Part shown: positions 1 through 7,349 of the stretch, in pieces
Layout: every line of letters starts with the position of its first letter
Position numbering within the stretch: position 1 is the first letter of the stretch
Source: Marinilabiliaceae bacterium
GTDB taxonomy: Bacteria > Bacteroidota > Bacteroidia > Bacteroidales > Marinilabiliaceae
DNA length: 7,913 nt
Assembly (NCBI GenBank): GCA_027010905.1
Contig: JALVBA010000213.1
Location: forward strand, 1-7,913
Reading direction: 5' to 3'
Program-made: the position numbers and the translations under genes
The notes under the pieces: generated by a model
Seen by the model: the letters and a program-made list of their open reading frames with translations, nothing else
Told to the model about the DNA's origin: nothing
Database searches by the model: none

Positions 1-1695
1 CATAGGCAGCTTACTGAAACTAAAGCCGGCAGCTCCTCGCCCGACGAGAGATACAGCTACAAAATATCGCTTCAGCCGGTGCAGGCAATACATCTCTATT
101 CAAACCTAGCCTTTGAACTTGAACCGGCATCAAACCCGGCACACATACTTATATTTGTTTTTATAGCAATATTTATTTTGATAATTACCAGTATCAATTT
201 TATAAATATTACAACAGCCAAGCCATTAAAACGAATTAAAGAAGCAACCATAAGAGAGACATTTGGTGCGCGACGCTACCACGTAATAATACAGATAATT
301 ACCGAGGCATTTATTATCTCTACCACCGCAACCCTTCTGGGGCTTGTACTGGCTGAGCTAACACTACCTCTATTCAACAGCATCTTTGACCTCAACATAC
401 ACATTTCGCAAATTGATGGATTGAAAGATATTGGTATGGTAATTCTCATAACCTTTATTGTTGGAGTTGCATCGGGAGTATATCCTGCAAAATTCTTCAG
501 TGAGATTAAGCTTAACACTATTTTTACCAATAATTATAGAATAAAGAGAGCCACACTGACTATCCGCGGCATCATTGTAACCGGCCATATTTTTGTTGTA
601 CTCTTTCTCTCAATCCTGACTGCCGGGATATGGTGGCAGACCGATTTCACCAAAAATTCAGACCTTGGCTTCAACAAAAACAATCTACTGATACTGGAGA
701 GAGGGTACGCCGTAAACCAGAATTTCGACCGGTTTAAAAAAAAACTAAAGATGATTAGGGGAGTAAGAAACGTTTCATCTTCAATGTTTCTGCCGGGCGA
801 TGAGTATTACAAAATGACATTTGCATACAAAGGTAATCAGCAAAACAGAAATATTGCAATCCCGATAAATCATGTTGATTGTGATTATCTTGAGACAATG
901 GAGCTGAAATTAAGAAGAGGTGCATTCCTGAATTGTAATTTAAGAGATTCGATGGGGATAATTCTGAACACAGCGGCACTACACAAGCTGAACATAAAGA
1001 AACCTCTCGACAACCACTTTGAGATATCCAACGGGGCAACATCCGGCTCTTGGAAAATCAATATACTTGGTGTAGTTAATGACTACCATTACGAGCCGTT
1101 AACAAAAAAGCTGGAGCCTCTGGGACTAATGTTACTATGTAACAAATCCTATTTTAAGTATATCATTATAAAACTGGAGGATAGGAGTAACAAGCATACT
1201 ATTGCAGCTATTCAATCGTTATGGGACAAGTATACTGACAATGAGCCCATGGACAGCTTTTTTCTTTCAGACAGATTGGACGGCATGTATAAACAGGACA
1301 ACCGTATGTTAAAAGTGGTGTCAGCATTTACCCTATTCAGCTATTTCATCTCTGTTTTAGGTTTTATCAGCCTCGCTTCATTTATAATTGAATACAAGCA
1401 CAAAAAGATATCGTATCTTAAAACTGCCGGCATACCTGATATCTATATTTTTCGTGATATACTGGGAAGCTTTGGAAAACATGTTATTATCGGAATCAGC
1501 TTATCAATTCCTTTGGCCATGGTAACGGTTAAGTTATGGATGAACAGTTATGCATACCACAACTCAATACCGGGGTGGTTATACATTGTTATAACGGGTT
1601 CTGTTTTGATAATTGGTGCTTTCAGTGTTATTATTACATATTATAAAACTGTTTTCCGATCAAATAGGTATCATCTTTTTTCCAGGAAATATTAA
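1..1695 (+). CDS. ABC transporter permease, FtsX/MacB type (5'-truncated by window edge)
   Basis: This is the C-terminal 564 codons of an inner-membrane permease of the large two-FtsX-domain kind common in Bacteroidota, where full proteins are usually close to 800 residues. The frame is open from base 1, so the GTG at 79 is internal and the true start lies upstream. Just before the first membrane segment there is a stretch resembling the family's periplasmic end (ISLQPVQAIHLYSN, then FELEP). Hydrophobic segments lie at about 139-210, 280-375, 430-490 and 565-640. A soluble, presumably periplasmic, domain follows at about 650-1310, and three more segments lie at about 1315-1400, 1475-1550 and 1570-1640. 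The first FtsX domain keeps a recognisable coupling motif (KEATIRETFGA, about 240-270). The equivalent stretch in the second domain (KHKKISYLKTAGI, about 1395-1435) is weakly conserved. Such permeases pair with a MacB/LolD-like ATPase, and the substrate cannot be told from sequence. The gene converges on alaS with a 175-bp gap. Confidence 0.9.
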   Translation, partial: HRQLTETKAGSSSPDERYSYKISLQPVQAIHLYSNLAFELEPASNPAHILIFVFIAIFILIITSINFINITTAKPLKRIKEATIRETFGARRYHVIIQIITEAFIISTTATLLGLVLAELTLPLFNSIFDLNIHISQIDGLKDIGMVILITFIVGVASGVYPAKFFSEIKLNTIFTNNYRIKRATLTIRGIIVTGHIFVVLFLSILTAGIWWQTDFTKNSDLGFNKNNLLILERGYAVNQNFDRFKKKLKMIRGVRNVSSSMFLPGDEYYKMTFAYKGNQQNRNIAIPINHVDCDYLETMELKLRRGAFLNCNLRDSMGIILNTAALHKLNIKKPLDNHFEISNGATSGSWKINILGVVNDYHYEPLTKKLEPLGLMLLCNKSYFKYIIIKLEDRSNKHTIAAIQSLWDKYTDNEPMDSFFLSDRLDGMYKQDNRMLKVVSAFTLFSYFISVLGFISLASFIIEYKHKKISYLKTAGIPDIYIFRDILGSFGKHVIIGISLSIPLAMVTVKLWMNSYAYHNSIPGWLYIVITGSVLIIGAFSVIITYYKTVFRSNRYHLFSRKY

Positions 1696-1870
1696 CCTAA
1701 AAACTCATACCCCTCTAAAAACAGTCATCCCACAAATAATGTAAAATCAGCATCTATTCTATCCATCCAAAGTTTTAGGCAATCGCAAAGATTACTAAAC
1801 TAATGTTACGGTACTAAAACAACTTTACGTCTTCGTGCCTTCGTGGTAGGTGGTAGGTTCTATGTTTATA
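1696..1870. other. convergent intergenic region, no gene seen
   Basis: This 175-bp stretch separates the stop codons of two converging genes. I see no convincing intrinsic terminator hairpin with a T-run for either gene and no plausible small ORF. The only structured part is a pair of short tandem repeats near the alaS end (1831-1856). Confidence 0.6.
1831..1856. repeat. short tandem repeats (cttcgtg x2, gtggtag x2)
   Basis: The sequence cttcgtgc (1831-1838) is followed directly by cttcgtgg (1839-1846). The heptamer gtggtag then occurs twice in a row (1843-1849 and 1850-1856). The stretch is G/T-rich within an otherwise AT-rich gap. My impression, which I cannot check here, is that similar 'cttcgtg.cttcgtgg' phrases recur between genes in several bacterial genomes. 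The function is unknown. Confidence 0.55.
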
Positions 1871-4516
1871 TCAAAGTGCTTTATTCGATAGTTTTTTAAT
1901 CACAATTGATTTTGCAACTTTAATTGCCTCATCCAGACCGTCAAGATTTTTCCCACCGGCAGTGGCAAAGAATGGTTGACCGCCTCCCCCACCCTGCATA
2001 TGTCTAGCAGCCTCTCTGACAATCTCGGAGGCATTAATACCTCTCTCTTTAACCAGATTATCGGCAATAATAACTGACAGCTGAGGTTTACCCTTCACAT
2101 CAGCTCCTAGGATTGCAACTACATTACCCAGATCCTTTCTTACTTTAAAGGCAAAATCTTTCAGAACAGGAGCAATAATAGGCTTAACTCTCGAATCAAC
2201 CACCTTCACACCTCCAACTACCTCAGCATCATCCTCCATATTTTTTACCTCAATTGACATCACACTTTGGCGCAACGAACTTATTTCAGAGTTCATTATT
2301 GTGTTCTCTTCTATAACAGACTCAACATTTTTCTTAATGTCAGAATGATTTTTGAACAGATTTTGCAACTCTTTAAAGATAATAAACTGGCTGCGAATAA
2401 TCTCATCAGCCTTCTCTCCCGAAACAGCTTCAATACGTCGCACACCGGCAGCCACAGATGACTCGCTAAAAATTTTAAGATATCCTATCTCCCCGGTTGC
2501 TTTGACATGAGTACCGCCGCAAAGTTCAATTGAGTCACCAAATTTTACAGCACGAACCACATCACCATATTTCTCACCAAAAAGAGCCACAGCACCCAGC
2601 TCTAAAGCTTTGCCATAGGGTACACTTCGGAACTCCTCGAGGCTGAAATTTTTTCTAATATTGCGGTTTACAATCTTTCCCACCTCTGCCAGCTCTTCGT
2701 CAGCAACTTTCTGAAAATGCGAAAAGTCAAATCTAAGGTAATCGGAATGAACAAAGGAGCCTTTCTGTTCAACATGCTCACCCAGCACCCTACGCAAAGC
2801 ATAATGAAGCAGGTGCGTGGAGGTGTGATTATTTGCAATATTTTGACGATACTCCTTGTCCACAACAGCGTTGAAAGTTACCTCAATATTTTCAGGAAGC
2901 TTATTGGCAATATGCACTATAAGGTTATTCTCCTTTTTGGTATCAACAATATCAATTCTCTCATCATCACTTTCAATATAACCAATATCACCTATCTGGC
3001 CGCCACTCTCACCATAAAAGGGTGTAATGTCAAATACGAGCTGAAACAGCTCCCTGTTTTTAGATTTCACTTTCCGGTACTTGGTGATTTTCACTTCAGT
3101 CTCGAGATAGTCATAACCCATAAACTCCTCCTCATCGTCCTGCCTAAGTATGATCCAGTCATCAGTTTCAATGGCGGTGGCATTTCTTGCTCTGTTTTTC
3201 TGAGCATTCATCTCCTCCTCAAACTCACGACGGTTGATAACTAAATCCTCCTCCTTAAGAATTAGTTCTATTAAATCAAGCGGAAACCCATAAGTATCGT
3301 AGAGCTCAAACGCAACCTTGCCACTCACCACTTTATACTCATTATTCTTCGTCTCCTCTATTATCTTATTCAGCATATTTATACCTGTTGCCAGAGTTTT
3401 CAGGAAGGATGCCTCCTCCTCTTTTATTACCTTCTCAATAAGTCCCTTCTGTGCTTCCAGCTCAGGGTAAGCATCAGCCATAACATGAATCAACGTTGGC
3501 ACTAACTGATAGATAAACGGCTCTTTGGCATTGAGAAAGGTATAGCTATAACGCACTGCACGACGAAGGATACGCCTGATTACATAACCAGCCTTGTTAT
3601 TAGAAGGTAGCTGACCATCAGAAATAGAGAATGCAACTGTACGCACATGGTCGGCAACTACTTGCATTGCAGCATCAGTATCACTGTTGGCACCATACTT
3701 AACACCTGAGAGTTCAGAAATCTTTTCGAGGATAGGCTTAAAAACACCCGTTTCGTAGTTTGATGATTTATTTTGAACAATGCGGCAGAGCCTTTCGAAA
3801 CCCATGCCGGTATCAACAAATCGGTTTCCCAACAACTCAAGTTTACCTGTTGCTTTGCGGTTGTACTGAATAAACACCAGATTCCACACCTCAATAACCT
3901 CGGGATGGTCGGCATTAACCAGACCACTACCATCAACAGCATCTCTCTCGGCCTGAGGTCGCAGGTCGATATGTATCTCCGAGCATGGACCGCACGGCCC
4001 CACATCGCCCATCTCCCAAAAATTATCCTTTTTGTTACCTTCAACAATATGGCTTTCGGGCAACCACTTCTTCCAATAATCAAACGCCTCAGTATCCTTT
4101 TTCAGATCATCCTCTTCACTCCCTTCAAATACTGAGGCATACAAGCGATCCTTGTCAATCTTCAATATTTCGGTAAGGTACTCCCATGCCCAGTCAATAG
4201 CCTCCTTCTTAAAATAGTCGCCAAAAGACCAGTTACCCAACATCTCAAACATAGTGTGGTGGTATGTGTCGTGTCCCACCACATCCAGGTCGTTATGCTT
4301 ACCCGATACCCTTAAACACTTTTGTGCGTTGGTAACTCTGCTGTTCTTTATGCTTTTGTGCCCGAGAAAGATATCTTTAAACTGATTCATTCCTGCATTG
4401 GTAAACATCAATGTGGGATCATCCTTTACAATCATGGGTGCTGACGACACTATGTGATGACCTTTTGACTTAAAGAACTCCAAAAAACTTTTTCTTATCT
4501 CTGACACTTGCATCAT
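1871..4516 (-). CDS. alaS: alanyl-tRNA synthetase
   Basis: This cytoplasmic enzyme activates alanine with ATP and charges tRNA-Ala; its editing domain hydrolyses mischarged Ser- or Gly-tRNA-Ala. The protein is complete at 881 residues, the usual family length. The class II aminoacylation core is residues about 1-250, with HHTMFEMLGNWSFGDYF (86-102), FWEMGDVGPCGPCSEIH (166-182) and the motif 3 region DTGMGFERL (235-243). The tRNA-recognition region follows to about residue 460. The editing domain carries the full zinc-binding set: HxxxH at H564/H568 and CxxxH at C666/H670 (CGGTH). The C-Ala domain has a glycine-rich signature near 842-855 (GGGGGQPFFATAGG). Two ATG codons occur in tandem (4514-4516 and 4511-4513); either could be used, and the protein has no Shine-Dalgarno to decide. 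It diverges from the M23 gene, and a promoter-like sequence lies at 4577-4611. No truncation or missing catalytic residue is seen. Confidence 0.98.
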   Translation of the reverse strand: MMQVSEIRKSFLEFFKSKGHHIVSSAPMIVKDDPTLMFTNAGMNQFKDIFLGHKSIKNSRVTNAQKCLRVSGKHNDLDVVGHDTYHHTMFEMLGNWSFGDYFKKEAIDWAWEYLTEILKIDKDRLYASVFEGSEEDDLKKDTEAFDYWKKWLPESHIVEGNKKDNFWEMGDVGPCGPCSEIHIDLRPQAERDAVDGSGLVNADHPEVIEVWNLVFIQYNRKATGKLELLGNRFVDTGMGFERLCRIVQNKSSNYETGVFKPILEKISELSGVKYGANSDTDAAMQVVADHVRTVAFSISDGQLPSNNKAGYVIRRILRRAVRYSYTFLNAKEPFIYQLVPTLIHVMADAYPELEAQKGLIEKVIKEEEASFLKTLATGINMLNKIIEETKNNEYKVVSGKVAFELYDTYGFPLDLIELILKEEDLVINRREFEEEMNAQKNRARNATAIETDDWIILRQDDEEEFMGYDYLETEVKITKYRKVKSKNRELFQLVFDITPFYGESGGQIGDIGYIESDDERIDIVDTKKENNLIVHIANKLPENIEVTFNAVVDKEYRQNIANNHTSTHLLHYALRRVLGEHVEQKGSFVHSDYLRFDFSHFQKVADEELAEVGKIVNRNIRKNFSLEEFRSVPYGKALELGAVALFGEKYGDVVRAVKFGDSIELCGGTHVKATGEIGYLKIFSESSVAAGVRRIEAVSGEKADEIIRSQFIIFKELQNLFKNHSDIKKNVESVIEENTIMNSEISSLRQSVMSIEVKNMEDDAEVVGGVKVVDSRVKPIIAPVLKDFAFKVRKDLGNVVAILGADVKGKPQLSVIIADNLVKERGINASEIVREAARHMQGGGGGQPFFATAGGKNLDGLDEAIKVAKSIVIKKLSNKAL

Positions 4517-4569
4517 AACTATTTAGTAGTTTAAACCTGAAATTAGCTTCTATTATTAAAACAAATATT

Positions 4570-4603
4570 TTTGTTGCAAAGTTAGATTATTTAACTAATT
4601 TTG
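4570..4603 (+). promoter_or_regulatory. predicted Bacteroidota-type promoter of the M23 peptidase gene
   Basis: On the plus strand, TAATTTTG (4596-4603) matches TAnnTTTG exactly. Upstream there is TTTG at 4570-4573 (22-bp gap) and TTG at 4574-4576 (19-bp gap). The predicted start near 4610 leaves a leader of about 36 nt before the ATG at 4646. It overlaps the predicted alaS promoter almost completely. Confidence 0.55.
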
Positions 4604-4611
4604 AGCGCAAA
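4577..4611 (-). promoter_or_regulatory. predicted Bacteroidota-type promoter of alaS
   Basis: On the minus strand, TAACTTTG (4577-4584) fits the -7 consensus TAnnTTTG exactly. A TTTG (4608-4611) lies 23 bp upstream as the -33 element. Transcription would start near 4570, giving a leader of roughly 54 nt. The spacing is at the long end of the reported range, so this is a prediction from consensus only. Confidence 0.55.
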
Positions 4612-4645
4612 CAACAGAAAATTGTACAAGAAAAACAGCTAAAAC

Positions 4646-5617
4646 ATGTCAAAAGTTAAGTATCGATATAATCCCGAAACGCTTAGCTACGATAGAATTG
4701 AAACGGGAATACACTACCACATCTCCCGTGTTTTGCTATATTTCTCCTTTAGTTCAGTGTTGGGCTTCCTCTTTTTTCTCGGCTATGCCTATCTACTCGA
4801 CAGCCCGAGAGAGAAGAAACTGATTCGCGAAAACCATCAACTTTTGACTCAGTATGAGATTATGAGTAAAAATTTGGAACAGACACAGATTGTACTTAAT
4901 GATATTCAGCAACGTGACGAAAACATTTATCGTGTTATATTTTCTGCCGATTCCATTCCAAACTCAATTCGCCGTGCCGGATTTGGGGGTATTAACAGAT
5001 ACAAATATCTGGAAGAGCTAGATAATGCAAACTTAGTTATTGAAACTGCTAAGAAACTGGATGTAATAATGAAGCAGCTCTACGTACAATCAAAATCGTT
5101 TGACGAGATTATTGCTCTGGCAAAACGTAAGAGCGAGATGCTGCGCTGCACCCCTTCCATTATGCCTGTTTCAAATAAAGACCTGAAAAGAACTGCCTCA
5201 GGATGGGGATACCGCATTCATCCTATATATAAAACAAGACGATTTCATTGGGGTATGGATTTTTCAGCTCCTAAGGGAACCCCCATTTACGCCACCGGTG
5301 ATGGTGTGGTTAAAAAATTAACAGACCGTAAAACAGGATTTGGCAGAAGAATAGAGATTGACCACGGTTTCGGCTACGAAACACTGTACGGCCACATGAG
5401 TAAGTTTAATGTGAAGTACGGACAAAAAGTTAAGCGGGGCGATATTATAGGGTATGTGGGTAACAGTGGAACTTCAACTGCTCCTCACCTACATTACGAA
5501 GTACATGTTAAAGGTAAAAAAGTAAACCCTCAACACTACTACTTTAACGATCTGAGTGCCGAAGAGTACGAGAAGATGATTCAGATTGCCACAAACTCTA
5601 ATCAAACATTTGATTAA
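4646..5617 (+). CDS. membrane-anchored M23 family (LytM-type) metallopeptidase
   Basis: This is probably a periplasmic zinc endopeptidase that cuts peptidoglycan cross-links or peptide stems. The protein is 323 residues. It has a short basic cytoplasmic tail (MSKVKYRYNPETLSYDRIE), one membrane segment at about 28-51, a helical and probably coiled-coil linker (about 55-165), and a C-terminal M23 domain (about 185-300). All expected active-site residues are present: H201 and D205 (HWGMD), H250 (LYGH) and H281/H283 (HLH). By family knowledge, H201, D205 and H283 bind zinc while H250 and H281 are catalytic, so the enzyme should be active rather than a degenerate LytM regulator. The ATG start is supported by the conserved-looking tail. 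The pairing of this type of gene with alaS is, to my knowledge, common in Bacteroidales, but no functional link is known to me. A short palindrome (5599-5616) overlaps the stop codon. Confidence 0.93.
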   Translation: MSKVKYRYNPETLSYDRIETGIHYHISRVLLYFSFSSVLGFLFFLGYAYLLDSPREKKLIRENHQLLTQYEIMSKNLEQTQIVLNDIQQRDENIYRVIFSADSIPNSIRRAGFGGINRYKYLEELDNANLVIETAKKLDVIMKQLYVQSKSFDEIIALAKRKSEMLRCTPSIMPVSNKDLKRTASGWGYRIHPIYKTRRFHWGMDFSAPKGTPIYATGDGVVKKLTDRKTGFGRRIEIDHGFGYETLYGHMSKFNVKYGQKVKRGDIIGYVGNSGTSTAPHLHYEVHVKGKKVNPQHYYFNDLSAEEYEKMIQIATNSNQTFD

Positions 5618-5630
5618 GAGATTTGAATGC

Positions 5631-5856
5631 CTAAATATTATTTTGAGGTGATGAGTTTAGTTTTTCTATTTAAAAATACATTTTTCTGAATATGAATATT
5701 TGTTAATAACTTATTCAAGCATAATATTCATGCGCCTTAAAAAAGATTCGTTGCTAATATATAGAGATTGTAAAAAATCAGTGTAAAATATTTTCTACTA
5801 CCAATAAAATTAATTTCAAAATATCATCTCTCGTAGCACCTCAAAATAATATTTAG
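5631..5856. mobile_element. candidate MITE-like element bounded by a perfect 20-bp inverted repeat
   Basis: The left arm ctaaatattattttgaggtg (5631-5650) is the exact reverse complement of 5837-5856. Between the arms lie 186 bp of AT-rich DNA with no credible ORF. This is the architecture of a small non-autonomous transposable element. The target duplication is ambiguous because the arm ends are themselves palindromic. A TA duplication (5632-5633 and 5854-5855) or the palindrome aatatt (5634-5639 and 5848-5853) would both fit. Inside is a 9-bp inverted repeat, atgaatatt (5692-5700) with aatattcat (5723-5731). No family name can be given without a repeat search. Alternatives are a long-range regulatory hairpin in the leader of the downstream gene, or paired binding sites. 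Confidence 0.5.
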
Positions 5857-5925
5857 CCCAAAAAATCTTCTTTAGTAAAAAAAAATATATCTTTAAGATT
5901 CATTTTGCTAACCAAATCTTTTATT

Positions 5926-7038
5926 ATGACCTCTTCAACAAAAGTAAACCCTGACTCTTCAGCACGCCTATTATCTCTTGATTTTTTCAGAGGTTTTACC
6001 ATGATACTCCTTGTGGGGGAGTTTACAATATTTTTAACAGGGCTCGCCGGGCTATTTCCCGAAGGACACTCTCTCCACTTTCTTGGGATGCAGTTTCATC
6101 ATGCAAGTTGGATAGGTTTGCATTTTTGGGATTTGGTTCAGCCATTCTTTATGTTTATCGTTGGAGTTGCAATGCCATTTTCATTTTCGCGACGCAGAGC
6201 TTCGGGTGCCGGACAGCAGGAGCTGTTAAAGCATGTGCTAAAGCGTTCATTTATGCTTTTACTTATAGGGTGGGCTCTCTACTGTATCGGACCGGGCAAA
6301 ATTGTTTTTCATTTTCAGAATGTTCTGACACAGCTGTCTGTTACCTATCTTATCGCTTTTCTGATAATGGAAAAGAAGGTGTCGTTTCAGATTATTTTCT
6401 CAATAGGGTTACTTCTTTTTGTTGATATACTCTACCGAACCTTTCCGGTAGAGGGGTTTAATCATCCTTTTTTGCAGAATGAGAACTTTGGCACTTGGCT
6501 TGACCTTCAGTATGGTGGTGCTGACCTTGGTGGTCACTGGGTTTCGTTTAATGCAATTCCTACTGCCGCACACACTATTTGGGGTGTTCTGGTTGGTAAA
6601 CTACTTATAAGCGACCGCACATCAAGAGAGAAGCTCCGAATTCTGCTGATTGCAGGTATTATAGGTGTTGTTGTTGGATACGCACTACAACCCATCACTC
6701 CCATTATTAAACGTATTGCTACCAGCTCTTTTGTTATTGTTAGTGGTGGATGGGCAATGCTGGCAATGGCCTTTTCGTATTGGCTTATCGACATAAAAAA
6801 GTCGCAAAGTTGGGTGATATTTTTCGCTGTGGTAGGGATGAATCCACTATTCATATACCTCTTTGCTCATATTGGTGGTAGCGATTTTATCAGAAATATT
6901 ATCTATCCTTTTAGTAATGTTCTGTTTGGATGGGCAGGTAAACCGGCTTCTGAGATAATCATGAACGGAATAGTGTGGTTTCTGCTGTGGTACATAACCT
7001 ACTGGATGTACAAAAAGAAGCTGTTTATCAGGATTTGA
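5926..7038 (+). CDS. DUF5009/NagX-type membrane acyltransferase (heparan-alpha-glucosaminide N-acetyltransferase-like)
   Basis: This polytopic inner-membrane protein of 370 residues belongs to the family related to human HGSNAT and bacterial NagX (COG4299). HGSNAT moves acetyl groups from cytosolic acetyl-CoA across a membrane to an amino sugar. The N-terminal signature is RLLSLDFFRGFTM (14-26). The hallmark HASWIGLHFWDLVQPFFMF (59-77) closely parallels the HGSNAT stretch that I recall as carrying its active-site histidine, so H59 is the likely equivalent. Further hydrophobic segments lie at about 107-121, 135-149, 154-170, 210-228, 238-257, 266-290, 296-314, 325-337 and 347-362. The ATG at 5926 is preferred over the in-frame TTG at 5905, which would only add seven residues before the conserved start. 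No clean promoter is seen; the closest is TATCTTTA at 5888-5895. The natural acceptor sugar cannot be inferred. The stop codon abuts a transposase remnant on the other strand. Confidence 0.85.
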   Translation: MTSSTKVNPDSSARLLSLDFFRGFTMILLVGEFTIFLTGLAGLFPEGHSLHFLGMQFHHASWIGLHFWDLVQPFFMFIVGVAMPFSFSRRRASGAGQQELLKHVLKRSFMLLLIGWALYCIGPGKIVFHFQNVLTQLSVTYLIAFLIMEKKVSFQIIFSIGLLLFVDILYRTFPVEGFNHPFLQNENFGTWLDLQYGGADLGGHWVSFNAIPTAAHTIWGVLVGKLLISDRTSREKLRILLIAGIIGVVVGYALQPITPIIKRIATSSFVIVSGGWAMLAMAFSYWLIDIKKSQSWVIFFAVVGMNPLFIYLFAHIGGSDFIRNIIYPFSNVLFGWAGKPASEIIMNGIVWFLLWYITYWMYKKKLFIRI

Positions 7039-7194
7039 CTTTTTTGAATAAATCTTTGCAAATGCTCTTTCGAAGCGTTTCCAGTCTTTTTTATGAGATA
7101 GAACTACAAGCTCATGATTCTTGTTTATCAACTCATACAGCAAGGGTCGGAAAATATCCATCTGATTTTGTGCAGGTGTTTACCCTTTCATCAT
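7039..7194 (-). pseudogene. IS5-like transposase remnant (N-terminal ~50 codons, nonsense-mutated)
   Basis: Read on the minus strand from ATG ATG at 7194-7189, the frame gives M-M-K-G, a TAA stop (7182-7180), then TPAQNQMDIFRPLLYELIN, followed by KNHELVVLSHKKDWKRFE and RAFAKIYSKK. This resembles the N-terminus of Bacteroidota IS5-family transposases, which run roughly '...LFRP.L...I...HELV.L...IDW..FE..F...YS..G.P..P'. In that alignment the TAA falls where a lysine codon (AAA) would be expected, a single-base change. Similarity fades at about 7039, where the opposite-strand acyltransferase gene ends. The catalytic domain is therefore missing and the copy is dead. The assignment is from memory of the family, without a database search. 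Confidence 0.65.
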
Positions 7195-7349
7195 TTTGGA
7201 TTTTACCAAATAAAACTATATCCCATTAACTTTGAAACACCAAACTTTCAATTTACCAAACCGCTTAATCATTGTTAATTCGTTCACACTTCCCACTTTA
7301 TGCCCAATTTTTCATATTGTGCGTAACGCCTGCCATTTTTTTGTCTAAT
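7195..7349. other. noncoding stretch between two pseudogene fragments
   Basis: About 155 bp holds no convincing gene. It probably includes the upstream end of the IS5-like element next to 7195, but I cannot define a terminal repeat. The near-palindrome gcgtaacgc (7321-7329) and a short open minus-strand frame ending at a TGA (7284-7286) are the only structured parts. Confidence 0.5.

Noticed and set aside
79..81. GTG at 79 as the start of the permease
   Set aside because: The frame continues open to base 1 and the upstream residues look like the conserved periplasmic stretch of the family, so the start is outside the window.
2717..3244. 175-codon plus-strand open frame antisense to alaS
   Set aside because: It lies entirely inside the alaS coding region, has no recognisable domain or promoter, and is explained by codon bias of the true gene.
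3658..4135. Overlapping open frames on both strands within the alaS N-terminal half
   Set aside because: They are frame shadows of the strongly conserved aminoacylation core, with no family similarity.
5618..5904. Small regulatory gene next to M23 (such as a MerR-type gene seen near alaS/M23 in some relatives)
   Set aside because: No frame in this gap gives a plausible protein; the stretch is AT-rich non-coding DNA with the inverted-repeat element.
5905..5925. TTG at 5905 as the start of the acyltransferase
   Set aside because: It adds only seven residues ahead of an ATG that sits at the usual distance from the conserved RLLSLDFFRGF motif.
6975..7229. Plus-strand 84-codon frame running past the acyltransferase stop
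   Set aside because: It is antisense to the transposase remnant and out of frame with the acyltransferase, with no recognisable features.
7200..7349. Integron attC-like site suggested by gcgtaacgc
   Set aside because: No paired complementary core site or foldable attC structure could be found nearby, and no integrase is in view.
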